Assembly (NCBI GenBank): GCA_963565915.1
Contig: OY751496.1
Location: 3,038,001 to 3,102,000 of the forward strand
DNA from: Entoloma clypeatum
Lineage: Eukaryota; Basidiomycota; Agaricomycetes; Agaricales; Entolomataceae
Direction of reading: 5' to 3'
DNA length: 64,000 nucleotides
Shown: positions 11,501 to 20,255 of the stretch, one piece after another
How the letters are laid out: the number at the start of each line of letters is the position of its first letter
Position numbering within the stretch: position 1 is the first letter of the stretch
Made by a program: the position numbers and the translations under genes
The notes under the pieces: model-generated
Databases searched by the model: none
Seen by the model: only the letters and a program-made list of their open reading frames with translations
Told to the model about the DNA's origin: nothing

Positions 11501-12667
11501 TTCAATGGCGTGGTCCCACGTCCGCTCTTCCGGTAAGGTGTCGAAAGAGGTCTTTGAGAATACGTCTTCGAAATCAAACAAGTGGTCTGGTACGGAATCG
11601 CGGAAAGATTTGGGTTTCTGGTTACTGAGGAAGGCCTCCGATAGACGTTGCGAGATATTGGATGAAGCGCGGATGAACTCCGCCTCCGCAGGTACTGTTC
11701 CGACAAAAAGGCGGTCTCCCTCCTCAAACTCATCCTCTTCCTCATCGTCTTCCGCTAACTCCTCCGTTTCTTCTCCTTCTGTGACATCCTCCACCCATGG
11801 GCCGCGTGGAGCCTCCTCCTCTAGACCGGACGTCGGAGTGGAACCCATCCGACAGGCTCGGATGCGGACTTGTTCGAACTTCCGCTCCTTCCGCTCTTGG
11901 GCTGCCTCCTGTTGGCATGTCCGACATCGTGCAGGACACCGGCTCATCTTCACTTCCCCTGAAGTCCAATCTACCTCGGGGTTGTGTTCTTTGAGCCAAG
12001 TGAAGCCTAACACGATTTCTTGTTTTCCCAAACTTGTGACTGCAAGCTGGGTCCGTTCCGAGTGATCCCGATAGCGGAGCACTACGTCCAACACCTCCGT
12101 TATTGCTCCGGCCTCATTCGGAGTTCCGTCGATGTTGTATACCGGAATTGCGCGTTGTAGTTTTCGAGTAGAGAGTCGGTGTTTCTCGACCAGAGTACGT
12201 TCAATAAACGATCCTGTTGCCCCACTGTCGAGTAAGGCCTTTTGTGATAGTATGTCTTTAGTGTCGGTAGTTTCGAGAACTATGTCTAGTTCGAGGGAAT
12301 TGTCGGAGCGAGCGGCTGCGGCGAGAACATATTGTTTTGGAAGCCGCCGCTCCCACTTAGAGAAGCGGATGCGGATAGGGTTTGCGGAGTTGGGTGCGAC
12401 TATAGGATCGTTTGCAGGCTTAGAGATGGAGGGTATAGGATCATATTGTTCCATAAATAAGGCAGCATAACGATTTTTAGTAGACAATGAGGGCGCACTG
12501 TTCACTCGTTGTGAGGAGGAAAATCCTCCTGTCCTCCCTCCGACTCCGCAGACTCCGTGGGCGGAACGGAGTTGCCTTCCGCCGCGTCCTTGACCACGAG
12601 TTGTTCCATGATAAACTCGTCTTGTTCCTCCATCGTCATGAATCGGACGTCGAAGCGAAGGGGGCAT
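8597..12667 (-). CDS. gypsy-1 Pol (protease, RT, RNase H, integrase, chromodomain)
   Basis: Open frame of 1356 codons; the true N-terminus is set by frameshifting from gag, so the Met at 12667 is nominal. Order: aspartic protease (ALLDSGATGSFIE, about residue 145); RT with LVQDYRSLNSKTIKNKYPLP and the catalytic box YLDDILIF; RNase H (VEADSSDFATGAVLSQ, TDHKNLEYF); integrase zinc finger HHDTPVAGHPG and CKTCDSC; integrase core with VDFITELPE, SDRGPQFVAKF and HPQSDGQTERVN; and at the C-terminus a chromodomain (LQFLVKWKGYGYEENSWEAE). The chromodomain is thought to steer insertion to modified histones. Pol is in the -1 frame relative to gag, overlapping by 165 nt; no canonical slippery heptamer was spotted. 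All catalytic motifs are present. Confidence 0.95.
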   Translation of the reverse strand: MPPSLRRPIHDDGGTRRVYHGTTRGQGRGGRQLRSAHGVCGVGGRTGGFSSSQRVNSAPSLSTKNRYAALFMEQYDPIPSISKPANDPIVAPNSANPIRIRFSKWERRLPKQYVLAAAARSDNSLELDIVLETTDTKDILSQKALLDSGATGSFIERTLVEKHRLSTRKLQRAIPVYNIDGTPNEAGAITEVLDVVLRYRDHSERTQLAVTSLGKQEIVLGFTWLKEHNPEVDWTSGEVKMSRCPARCRTCQQEAAQERKERKFEQVRIRACRMGSTPTSGLEEEAPRGPWVEDVTEGEETEELAEDDEEEDEFEEGDRLFVGTVPAEAEFIRASSNISQRLSEAFLSNQKPKSFRDSVPDHLFDFEDVFSKTSFDTLPEERTWDHAIELVPDASPAGCKVYPLAPNEQKELDAFLEENLATGRIRPSKSPMASPVFYIKKKDGSLRLVQDYRSLNSKTIKNKYPLPLISELINKLQRAQYFTKLDIRWGYNNVRIKPGDEWKAAFRTNRGLYEPLVMFFGLTNSPSTFQTMMNEIFQDLITEGVVCVYLDDILIFTETLAEHRRVTRIVLERLREHKLYLKPEKCEFEQTRIEYLGLIIEQGRVEMDPVKVAGVAEWPAPTNVREVQSFLGFTNFYRRFIEGFSDIARPLFELTKKGHLWSWKEGEVSAFAELKRRITSAPILVLADHRKEWRVEADSSDFATGAVLSQPTEDGKWHPVAFYSKSLSPVERNYEIYDKEMLAVVRALEEWRHFLEGAEKTVEIWTDHKNLEYFMTAQKLNRRQARWSLYLARFDFKMHHRPGKSMGKSDALSRRADHGDGSRDNENIILLRPELFAVRAMRGVTVQGEERDVLCQVRQGIREGLLEDSVAEVVRSLPTVGAGSVRSAEWRQAEGLLYFRDRIYVPNNPQLRHRILTQHHDTPVAGHPGRWKTLELVSRNYWWPHMSRLIGQYCKTCDSCLRTKVRRTPPSGELNPLPVPTERWQVTSVDFITELPEAHGYDAIMVVVDSVGKRGHFIPTHSDISALGTARSYIQNVWKLHGLPEAIVSDRGPQFVAKFTRELYRLLGIKIAASTAYHPQSDGQTERVNQGLEQYLRLFVNERQDDWDEWLPMAEFAYNNHVHASTRQTPFYIDTGRHPRMGFEPREKRTEIEAVADFSERMKSALEEARAALTKAKDDMARYYNQHRSTTPTFRPGDKVFLDSSDLKTTRPTKKLAHRYVGPFPVVRPVGTHAYELRLPPSMSRIHPVFHVVKLSLVPDDPFRRQVRSPPPPTVVGEELEYDVENLLDSRLHRGKLQFLVKWKGYGYEENSWEAEDNVHAPRLVRDFYRRHPGAPRRISAAIFDSFRLTRRDAVP

Positions 12668-13656
12668 TCACGACTGAAGTGACCCGTTTTGTTACATCTG
12701 AAGCATGCATTGGCATTCTTGCCTTTGACGCGTGAAGTATCAATGTCCATTGCATTAGGGTCCCTTGTCGGCGGAGCGGTTGCGGATGCGAGCGGAGCTG
12801 GACGCGGAGTGAATGGAATGTAGGGGCGAGGGAATACTGAGGTGCCAGGTACTCTTGGTCCGACGACGTTGCGGAAGGCAGATGTGCGGGTCGGAGCAGT
12901 GGCTTTGAAGGCTTTGTTGGCAATTCTATTGTCGTCGTTGACTCGTGCTGCAGAGTACCACTCATCGGGGTTGTCGTCCGCAGGCCGTCCGTGGGTCAGG
13001 GTGGCGATCTCGTTCTGAATGTCGGAACGGAGACCATGGCGGAATTTGAGTACTATATTGGTATCCTCCTGATAGCCTGCTTTGTCAATGTAGTCTTTGA
13101 ACTCGTCAATATAGGTCTCGACATCCCGTTGACCTTGATAATAGGATTCTCCTTCGAGGATCAGTCTCGCGTCCTGTTCCTCATTCTTCGGAGTGAACTC
13201 CGTTGTAAAGACGGCGCGGAAGTCCACCCAAGTCCGATAAGGCGGAGCACCGGTCCTCCGCTCTTGTCGGATAATGCGATCCGCAAAGCGTGCTGCGCGT
13301 CCACTCTTCATGAAAGATAAGGCCCAATAAATTTTAGCGTGGTCGTCTGCGAACTGTTCCGGAGCCAGCCCCATAAACAATTCACAGGAGTTTAGAAAGG
13401 TCCAGCCATTTGCGCGCGATCCGTCGAAGTCTGACGGATTGGCGGGTTTTGCTCGACGCACGCCCGGATTGGCCGGAGCGAGCGGAGCAGGTGGAGGTGC
13501 GGGTGCGGGAGCAGGTGGGATAGGTGGCGGAGCTGGGGCAGGAATTGCGTTGAAGGCGAGGAGGAGTTGGTCAAGTTGAGTCGAGATATCAGCGAGAGTT
13601 TGACGTTGTTCCTGGAACTCGTGCTCGAGCTGTTCAAGGCGATTGGGGTCGTCCAT
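12502..13656 (-). CDS. gypsy-1 Gag
   Basis: 384 codons. It opens MDDPNRLEQLEHEFQEQRQT, a probable coiled coil, then a Pro/Ala-rich spacer, then the capsid core (FDGSRANGWTFLNSCELFMG, YWALSFMKSGRAARFADRII, ESYYQGQRDVETYIDEF) and one CCHC zinc knuckle near the C-terminus (CFRCNKTGHFSREC). This is the retrotransposon Gag order and length. The leader between the 5' LTR and the start codon is about 160 nt. The stop lies inside the overlapping pol frame, so Pol would be made as a Gag-Pol fusion or after cleavage. Confidence 0.93.
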   Translation of the reverse strand: MDDPNRLEQLEHEFQEQRQTLADISTQLDQLLLAFNAIPAPAPPPIPPAPAPAPPPAPLAPANPGVRRAKPANPSDFDGSRANGWTFLNSCELFMGLAPEQFADDHAKIYWALSFMKSGRAARFADRIIRQERRTGAPPYRTWVDFRAVFTTEFTPKNEEQDARLILEGESYYQGQRDVETYIDEFKDYIDKAGYQEDTNIVLKFRHGLRSDIQNEIATLTHGRPADDNPDEWYSAARVNDDNRIANKAFKATAPTRTSAFRNVVGPRVPGTSVFPRPYIPFTPRPAPLASATAPPTRDPNAMDIDTSRVKGKNANACFRCNKTGHFSRECPLRFDVRFMTMEEQDEFIMEQLVVKDAAEGNSVPPTESAESEGGQEDFPPHNE

Positions 13657-13805
13657 TACTATGCGCGGAGCAGAATCACCGGTTACGGAGAGGTAATTAG
13701 AAGAACTGGAAGGGGTGTGAGATGTATCGGAGTCGGACGCGGACGAAGCTACTCCGAAGCGCGGAATCGTGACAACGATGCAATCGGACCCGGTCCAATT
13801 AGATG

Positions 13806-13815
13806 AGAACTTTCT
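13806..13815 (-). other. gypsy-1 self-complementary primer site
   Basis: Two bases after the 5' LTR end, the minus strand reads AGAAAGTTCT. Its exact reverse complement AGAACTTTCT occurs inside the LTR (plus-strand 13936-13945 and 8270-8279). In the Tf1/sushi branch of gypsy elements the mRNA 5' end folds onto such a site and primes its own reverse transcription. A match to a tRNA 3' end was not seen. Inference from position and pairing. Confidence 0.7.
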
Positions 13816-13817
13816 AC

Positions 13818-14251
13818 TGTAAGGGCGACCTTACGATCCAAGACTCAAACTCAGATACTTGCAAGGGAGATCCGAAGTTTAGATTGAGCAGTCTAATAAG
13901 TAATACAACACATACCTTGCAAGGGAGATCCGAAGAGAAAGTTCTAAGGATTCCCCTGCAAGCTAGCTGCGATAAATAGTAAAATGAGATATGAAATAAG
14001 AGATAAAACGAGACACATGAATGATGAGCAATGATCGGGAGTAGCGATGAAGGATGAATGGAAACAAGATGAATGATAGTACCTGCGATCCGACGTGCGG
14101 AGTAGCGGATGGGGGCGGAGTCGTCAGATGCGGAGAGGCGGATAAGATGTCGGAGACAGCGGATACGATCGGAGGACGTCGGAGATGGTGGAATAGAAAG
14201 GAAAGGAGGAAAGTAAAGGAAAAGTGAAAAGTGAAAGTGGTTGCCCTTACA
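13818..14251 (-). repeat. gypsy-1 5' LTR
   Basis: 434-bp copy with the same ends as the 8152 copy and one visible substitution. If the RNA starts at the self-primer sequence (13945) then U3 is about 306 nt and R plus U5 about 128 nt. Confidence 0.95.
13972..13978 (-). promoter_or_regulatory. gypsy-1 LTR TATA-like box
   Basis: TATTTAT on the minus strand, beginning 33 nt upstream of the predicted RNA 5' end at 13945. The same 33-nt distance is seen in gypsy-2, which supports both assignments. Confidence 0.5.
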
Positions 14252-14256
14252 TAGCC

Positions 14257-16436
14257 ATTCTCAGCGCACCAGGTCTCCATCGCCTTCGACTCAAGCTCAC
14301 CGCCATCAAAACGGAACTTCCCAACCTTAGAACCAGTCTCTGCCTCAATACGCTTCGTCCAAGCCTGTAGAGTGGGTAACACGTCGGATTTTAGGCGAAG
14401 GGGGAATGTCCAGGGATACACGGTACAGTCGTCTACGATATTCATAAGGTATCGCTTGTGGCTCCGTGACTCAATGGGCATGGGGCCCGTTAGGTCAACC
14501 CACACCACCTCAAGTCTCCTCTTTGACCTCTCCCCAACGCGAACCATCGGAACAGGTGTACGAGTCTGTTTGCCAAGGATACATGCGTCACATTTGGCTG
14601 GTCGAGTGGATAGATCAATGGGCATACCTTCAACGAGGTCTTTGGTAGCCATGTCATAGACCGATTGAAGGTTAGCGTGGCCAAGGTGGTGGTGCCAAGT
14701 ATCAAGAGTAGGGAGGTGGCGGGCTAGGAAGGATTGTTCGACACGCATGCACGTACAATTGAGTTGGAATAGGTTGGGGTCGGGGAGGCAATTACGCCCC
14801 CAGAAGGTGAGACAAGGTTGACCCCAGAGGGACCAAAGCTCACGGAGCATGGGAGGGAGTTGATGAGGCAGCCGACGGAAAGAAGGCGGACAGTGGAGGA
14901 TGGTATATAAAGAGTGTTGTCAAGGGTAATATGTCCACGGTCAACGACAAGTTTGATGGTTCCGACACCAACAGCACTGATGGAAGACCCGTTGACACCT
15001 TTCACGAGGCGATTGGTGATTGGTTGAAGCGAAATGAAATCACCGCGTTCCAGTGATATGTGAGTCGTGCAGCCACTGTCAAGTAGGAAGGGTGATGACT
15101 TAGTTGAGATGTCGCGAAGGCGGGCGGAAGCCTTGATGGGAGGTATCGAGATGGCAGAGAAATCCACATCCCTGGAGCGTTGCGACCAGTCAACGGATGA
15201 TGTGAGCTCGTCCTGGAGATCAAGCCATGTGCAGTTGGCGTATTCCTCAAGGTCAGCGGGAGTCATGGCATCCGAAACGAGGTCTGAGAGCTCATCCGTG
15301 AGTAGGTGGGCAAAATTCGCCTCGGTCTCCTTCTCAAGCAATAACACGGTTCGTGATGATTCGTCCAGAATATATGCGCGATTTTGGTTATCACGATAAA
15401 CCGGTTGCGACGACTTTGAAGAGGGGGGTGTCGACGAGGGTAAGGGCGAGGTGCCATTAGATGGTGACGAGGAGGGTGTGGATGATGATTTTGCCTCAGA
15501 AGATCCTCCTTTCTTGCCTCCAGATCGGCGCTCCTTGTTTCGTGCCTCACGTTGGGCGTAGGCGGCACTACTGATGGATTTGCCTGCCATGCCGCCACCT
15601 TCTTTGACGCAAAACTGGACGAGATGAGTGGTTCCCTTGCAGTTTGTGCATACAAGTGATGACCGTCTTTGCTGGTCTCCGCCACGGGCAGTGAGGGCTT
15701 CACCGGGAGTGTTGTGTGTCGATTCGGCGTTCCGGACTTGTTGTTCAAGGTCCAGGCATGATCGTATATGCGCAGCAGTGTAAGGGGTGGAATCTGTCGA
15801 GTTTGACAATCCGTTGATGATTGCATCACGTACGCCCCAAAAGTCTGGTCCGGAGAGGGCCAACAGCATGAGAATGACAAGGAAGTTGTCAGCCGTAGGA
15901 GGACCCATCGCCCAAATGTGTTCGTTTAGGGTGCGAAGTTGCTCAGATGTCGTGGAGAAAGAGGTAGATGTGGAGTACCAAATCATGAATCCTTCTTGAA
16001 TGAGCTGGATCTGGGCAACTGTACCCTGGCATCTGTGGCGGGTTTGGAGAGTAGTCCACATCGAAAGGGAAGTCGTGCAGGCTTCGATTCCTGAGTATTC
16101 TGTGGGCGAGCAGTGGGATAGTATGAACGCACGGACTGCCGCGTCATTGATCCCCCAGTTCTCATTTGCTCATGGTTCGATGTCGGCATCTGGCTCAGCT
16201 ACCTTGCCTTGGAGATATAAGTGAAGTCCTGACAAAAGTTGCAGTATGAGTGTAACATGTTTGCTCCAAGATTGCCAGTTGTTCAAGGCGAGGTCGAGGT
16301 CTGCATGGTCTTTCCATCCGCTGTCATTGATTCGGCGCACAGCGACAGACAGTGAAGAGATGTCGGTCATGATGGGAACCTTTGGTGGGGACGGCGGAGG
16401 AGCCGGCAGGGAATCTGGGCTCGTTGGGTTCGTCAT
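14257..16436 (-). pseudogene. copia-1 Gag, protease and first half of integrase
   Basis: Minus strand. Gag begins MTNPTSPDSLPAPPPSPPKV at 16436 and reads DLALNNWQSWSKHVTLIL. A single TGA at 16170-16172 interrupts it; the same frame goes on with ANENWGINDAAVRAFILSHC and FMIWYSTSTSFSTTSEQLRT. A CCHC knuckle (CTNCKGTTHLVQFC) and protease motif (FLLDSGCTTHISL) follow. The frame then shifts near 14800 into the GAG-pre-integrase part (HHHLGHANLQSVYDM, CDACILGKQTRTP) and the integrase start (VVWVDLTGPM, MNIVDDCTVYPWTFPL), which breaks at gypsy-1 after WCAENGY. Lesions: one stop and one frameshift besides the insertions. Confidence 0.9.
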
Positions 16437-16520
16437 AATGGACTAGTATCCAAGTGGATGGTAGTTGGGCGCAAAGACGATGTTTGATGTGGACTATATG
16501 CGGTTACGATCCTAGATTCG

Positions 16521-16536
16521 GGCGGGGCCCATAACC
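16521..16536 (-). other. copia-1 primer-binding site (initiator tRNA-Met half type)
   Basis: Right after the 5' LTR the minus strand reads GGTTATGGGCCCCG. Drosophila copia has the same GGTTATGGGCCC and is primed by a fragment from the 5' half of initiator tRNA-Met. Copia-2 has the same site at 48310-48322. Confidence 0.8.
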
Positions 16537-16773
16537 TGTGAGAATCTGTACCGTAACTGCTCAGCTGATGAACGAAATCAACTGTATTCCGTATACTAAC
16601 CTGTACCGTAACTGCTGTAGTAAGGGATAAGTAAGTATATGGAATGTGGGGGAGGACGCATGGACATACCTCAGCTGATGAACAAAATCAACTGAGGGAA
16701 GTAGACGCGCCCAAGGAAGGTATATAAGGGAACGGGATGATTATATATTATGATAACGTGACCGAAGGTGTGG

Positions 16774-19700
16774 CAGTGTTGGCTATTAAGGGGTTAATAA
16801 GGGTCACGATTTGTTCTTAAGGCTTAAAGGTTAATAAGGGTCTTAATATTAAGGGTATGTTAAGGGGTTAAAATCCCAGACTATGGTCCGTAGTCGTCAC
16901 CCGAACCCTCGAGAGCACCAGCGTCAGGCTCTTCGTCTTCATGTTCTGCTGCCAGGAGCTCCATCAACAAAGCCTCATGGTCAAAAGGCCGACGGCGATG
17001 GGTTGCAGGTCGCTTGCTCTCACCCGTAAAAAGTGTAGTGAGCGAGCAGGGGAGCCATGCCCTTATACGACGCCCTCCTGATGCAAGAGCTCCCAGCTCG
17101 TCGGAGTTATCCTCTGAATCATCTTCTCTTTCTTCTTCGACCCATTTTGCAAACTCACGACGCCAAGCACTGGCCGATGTCACCAGCACTGACTGTGGAG
17201 TCTCATCGTCTTCGCCTTCTTCATCAGCTCCTCCGCATTCCAAAATATCGGCATATCGTGGAACAGCCAGGAGCTGCCTGGTTCGGTCGTCCTCGTGATT
17301 CTTCCGTTTCTCACGAGATTCCGTGAATCCTTGTGCATAATGGTCAGCTCGGATGTTTGCGCCAACCTTGTTGAAATGTGAGACTTTTGAACGATGGGGA
17401 TGAGAAAGAAGCCAAACCTTCGACATTTTATGAAGCTTAGGAAGTCCAAGGCAATTACGGAGCCGCGTCTTCTTTATCTTGAGGTCCGAGAAGTCCCGCT
17501 CACATCCTGCCTGGTTTACGACGATGCCGAGCAACAGTGTTGCAAGATCAGCCAGCTCAGCGACCTCCGGAACACCCTTGAGCTGCTGCCAGAAAATTAT
17601 CGGGTCCTCTCCCTGACGAAATGGTTATTCTTCAGAATTTGTTATGATATTGATCCTTACATGTATGCTTTCAAATGCGCCACGATTCTTCTCCCACTCT
17701 GCAAAAATCCCCGTGCCTGCAAGGTACTGCAAAAATGCTACCGACACTTCCTTTTCCTTCCGAGCCTTCAAGTCTTCTAGTGCCTTTGTAGCTTCGGGGG
17801 TAAGGATCGTCGACGGTGGTCGAGATTTGACATGTCGATACAACTATGATCAGGTGAGCATATGCCATGATAAATTCCTTCGCACGTAACACGTCACTTA
17901 CATCCATCAATAGTGTGTTAAGGGAAAACACGTTGACACCAGCTTTATCCCCAAAACGTACGAGGCGCTCGTACGGATTCAAGATCAGGGCGAAGATGAA
18001 CATCGGCTGGTCCAAGGCCTTCCACCGCTTCTCGAGACGTTTCCGCATTCCCGCAGCAACAGAATGATCAGCGTGGCGGTCAAAGTGGAGAAAAATACCA
18101 GCGAGCGTTAAAATGACTTGATCAGGGCGTGTCTTATCCCTCTGGTTAATGTTGGTACCGTAGCAAATTGGCTCGATGTCATCAACGACGATCTGGAGTT
18201 GATTCCAAAATTCAGCATTCTCGATGACGTCGCATTGGGTGTTTGCTGCATTAGAGAGTTTTAGGCTCTTTCCTGGATTGCGTTCAGCACCGACTTGCGC
18301 AGCAACGATATCATCGCGGGACAAAAAGACCGCCTGCCGGATAGGTAATTTCAGGTCCAGAAGCCGGCGAAAAGCCGTGTAGTGGGTTGTCCAGCGCGTG
18401 AGGTTTGCAACGAGATATGTAAGGACTCTACCGTTGTTTTTCAAGGCTTGTGCATCATCAAAGATGGAACGAACACGCTGGTGGCCAAGGAGCCAGCCTA
18501 GCAAATCAGTCGCTTCCTCTGCTATCTTTTTGGCCGTTGGATTTTCTTTGAAGTAGTCGCCAAGGATGAGCTGGAACTTTATATGGTATGAGTGCGGTTG
18601 TATATTGGAACATGGTTGGGAACATACTTGGTGAGCACAACAAGGAGGACCAAACAACCACGGACGAGCGAGAATCAATTGTTTTCGACCGCTTTGACTC
18701 CCACCATCATTATCACAACAAAAACATATGACAACACAGCCGTAAACTTGTTCAGCCTTGTCAATCATCCCCGCAAACATCGCACACATTGAGACACCAT
18801 CTTTCTTGTCTTTGTTCGTCTTTACAAGATCAATCAGGTATGACTATGTGTTATGTTTAGTGCGCTGACAAGGCAAGCACCGGAGATTCGCATACCTTGA
18901 AGTCGACAGTGGCGTTCACGGCCGCAATGGCAGTTTTTGCATTATCCTTCCAGCCGTCAGAGCTAGAATCGCCCCACAGTCAACTCAAGTATACTGATGC
19001 TCTGTAACCAGTGACCACTCACGCCAGAACAACATATTTTCCCTTTAATGCCTCCCTGAGGCATTTCTCAACTCGCTGACTCTCGCCATTCAAGAGGCTG
19101 CCTGCCAGCGCTCGCCTCGATGGAATAACATCACATGCCGTAGATCGGAAAAGCAGAAACAACTTGATGACCTCAGCATCCTCGGTCCAGCGGAACGGGA
19201 GGTTGGCAGAGATAGTAGCACGGAGAAATTGATTACGGATGAGCTCTTCCTGTGCGTCGTTGAACGGAATACTGATTCCTTTGAAGACTTTTAGTTCTGT
19301 TTGCTTCACGCTTTCCTTGACCTTGTCAAAGATTCTCTTTCTCTTTTTCCGTGGCGCGCTGGGCCCCTCCGACTCATCATCAGCATCCGTGGATTCCACA
19401 TCATCTTTCGTGTCCCCTCCTCGTTCCCTTTTTGCAGCTTTCTTCGCTTCCTTCGATGCATATGGACAAGCTTTGTTGCCGATGAGATGCGCAATCATCG
19501 CCGATTTTTCGCCGCGAACATGCCCAGCCTTTTCACAAGCTATCACAAGTTAAGCTCAATTAACAGGCACACCCGGGTTACGACTAACCTGTTTTATACC
19601 AACCCTGAATCATGTCAACGTCGGCATCCAAAGGCGGTTCAGGCTCGTCAACATCGATTGGCTCGCTCGCAATGCGGTGGTGTTGAACGCAGCCCTTGCA

Positions 19701-19973
19701 GTAAGCTTTGAACTGACTCAAATTTTGTTTTTCACCTTGATAAAAGAATTTCCAGAGTGGTCCCTTCGAAGGTGGCATGGTAGAATGGGATATAACGATG
19801 TACACCTTTTTTTCGAAGGTTGTCAACTTTTTTCCTACCGGGATATTATTACGTGTCGTGCTATTAAGTCTATATTAAGCCTTTACAATCTCTTCAATGC
19901 TTGTTAAGGGTTAAGTTAAGGGTGTTATTAAGCCTTAACTTAACTTAAGCCCTAAGCCTTAAGACCAACACTG
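16774..19973 (-). mobile_element. hAT DNA transposon, complete
   Basis: 3,200 bp. The ends are imperfect inverted repeats starting CAGTGTTGG (left CAGTGTTGGCTATTAAGG; right, reversed, CAGTGTTGGTCTTAAGG). The flanks are the perfect 8-bp direct repeat aggtgtgg (16766-16773 and 19974-19981), the hAT hallmark. Subterminal regions carry many ttaaggg/cttaa motifs that may be transposase binding sites (16784-16870 and 19860-19960). The transposase gene within has all key residues, so the element may be autonomous. Confidence 0.93.
16881..19778 (-). CDS. hAT transposase, spliced, apparently intact
   Basis: Cut-and-paste transposase. Starts MPPSKGPLWKFFYQGEKQ at 19778. A BED-type zinc finger spans the first intron (CKGCVQHH ... 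GHVRGEKSAMIAHLIGNKAC). A Lys-rich stretch RKKRKRIFDK may be a nuclear signal. The first catalytic Asp is in VLASDGWKDNAK, the second in CCDNDGGSQSG, then CCAHQFQLILGDYF (CxxH) and TRWTTHYTAF (RW). The C-terminal dimerisation domain reads NQAGCERDFSDLKIKKTRLR, followed by an acidic tail. Introns by eye near 19545-19590, 18965-19025, 18840-18895, 18580-18630, 17840-17900 and 17610-17660; each has GT-AG ends and joining them keeps one open frame to TAG at 16881. Length roughly 880 residues. No lesion was found. Confidence 0.82.
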
Positions 19974-20255
19974 AGGTGTGGACGCGCGTCGTGGTGAAAT
20001 CCCAACAGAATAGACTGAGTAAGTAGAAGTGACATGCTTGGCTGAGTTCAAGTACTCTATTCTTACCTACCATTGCCCTCTGGGGCTAAATGTGGGTAAG
20101 ACCGGGTGCGGCAGAAGACGACGGTGTTGATCTATAGATTAGATTTACAGAATACATGTTACGTAAACTCTGTAGTTATTTCGCTTTCAGTTTGTGTGTT
20201 CGCGAGTAGGCTTCCCTGGGACCCTCTCCACCCCCATCCTTACCCTTATAGGACA

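Larger units (their letters stand above)
8152..14251 (-). mobile_element. Ty3/gypsy chromovirus gypsy-1 (complete, young)
   Basis: 6.1-kb element with 434-bp LTRs (8152-8585 and 13818-14251) that differ by one base by eye (8473 T versus 14139 C). Flanking 5-bp direct repeats tagcc (8147-8151, 14252-14256) show it inserted into the copia-1 integrase. Gag and pol are both open and overlap, and pol ends in a chromodomain, which places it in the chromovirus branch. The primer-binding sequence is complementary to its own LTR rather than to an obvious tRNA end (see the entry at 13806). It could be autonomous; function not testable here. Confidence 0.95.
4769..20007 (-). mobile_element. Ty1/copia element copia-1 (dead, with three nested insertions)
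   Basis: Complete LTR retrotransposon on the minus strand. LTRs begin TG and end CA; the outer flanks are the direct repeat gaata (4764-4768 and 20008-20012), a perfect 5-bp target-site duplication proving a single insertion. A copia-type primer site (GGTTATGGGCCC) follows the 5' LTR at 16536 and a purine tract precedes the 3' LTR at 5007-5014. Coding order Gag, protease, integrase, RT, RNase H identifies copia. Inside it lie a non-autonomous hAT-like element (6370-7169), gypsy-1 (8152-14251) and a full hAT (16774-19973). The coding part has a stop in gag, a frameshift before integrase, and an internal RT deletion that removes the catalytic box, so it cannot move by itself. Confidence 0.93.
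16537..20007 (-). repeat. copia-1 5' LTR, split by a hAT element
   Basis: The LTR is 16537-16773 plus 19982-20007 (263 bp); the hAT at 16774-19973 with its duplicated 8-bp target sits between. The part just before the insertion (16745-16769) is the 25 bp missing from the 3' LTR. Confidence 0.92.

Noticed and set aside
13963..14260. Continuation of the copia-1 integrase frame into gypsy-1 LTR
   Set aside because: The frame stays open into the LTR by chance; the exact TSD shows where the host sequence stops.
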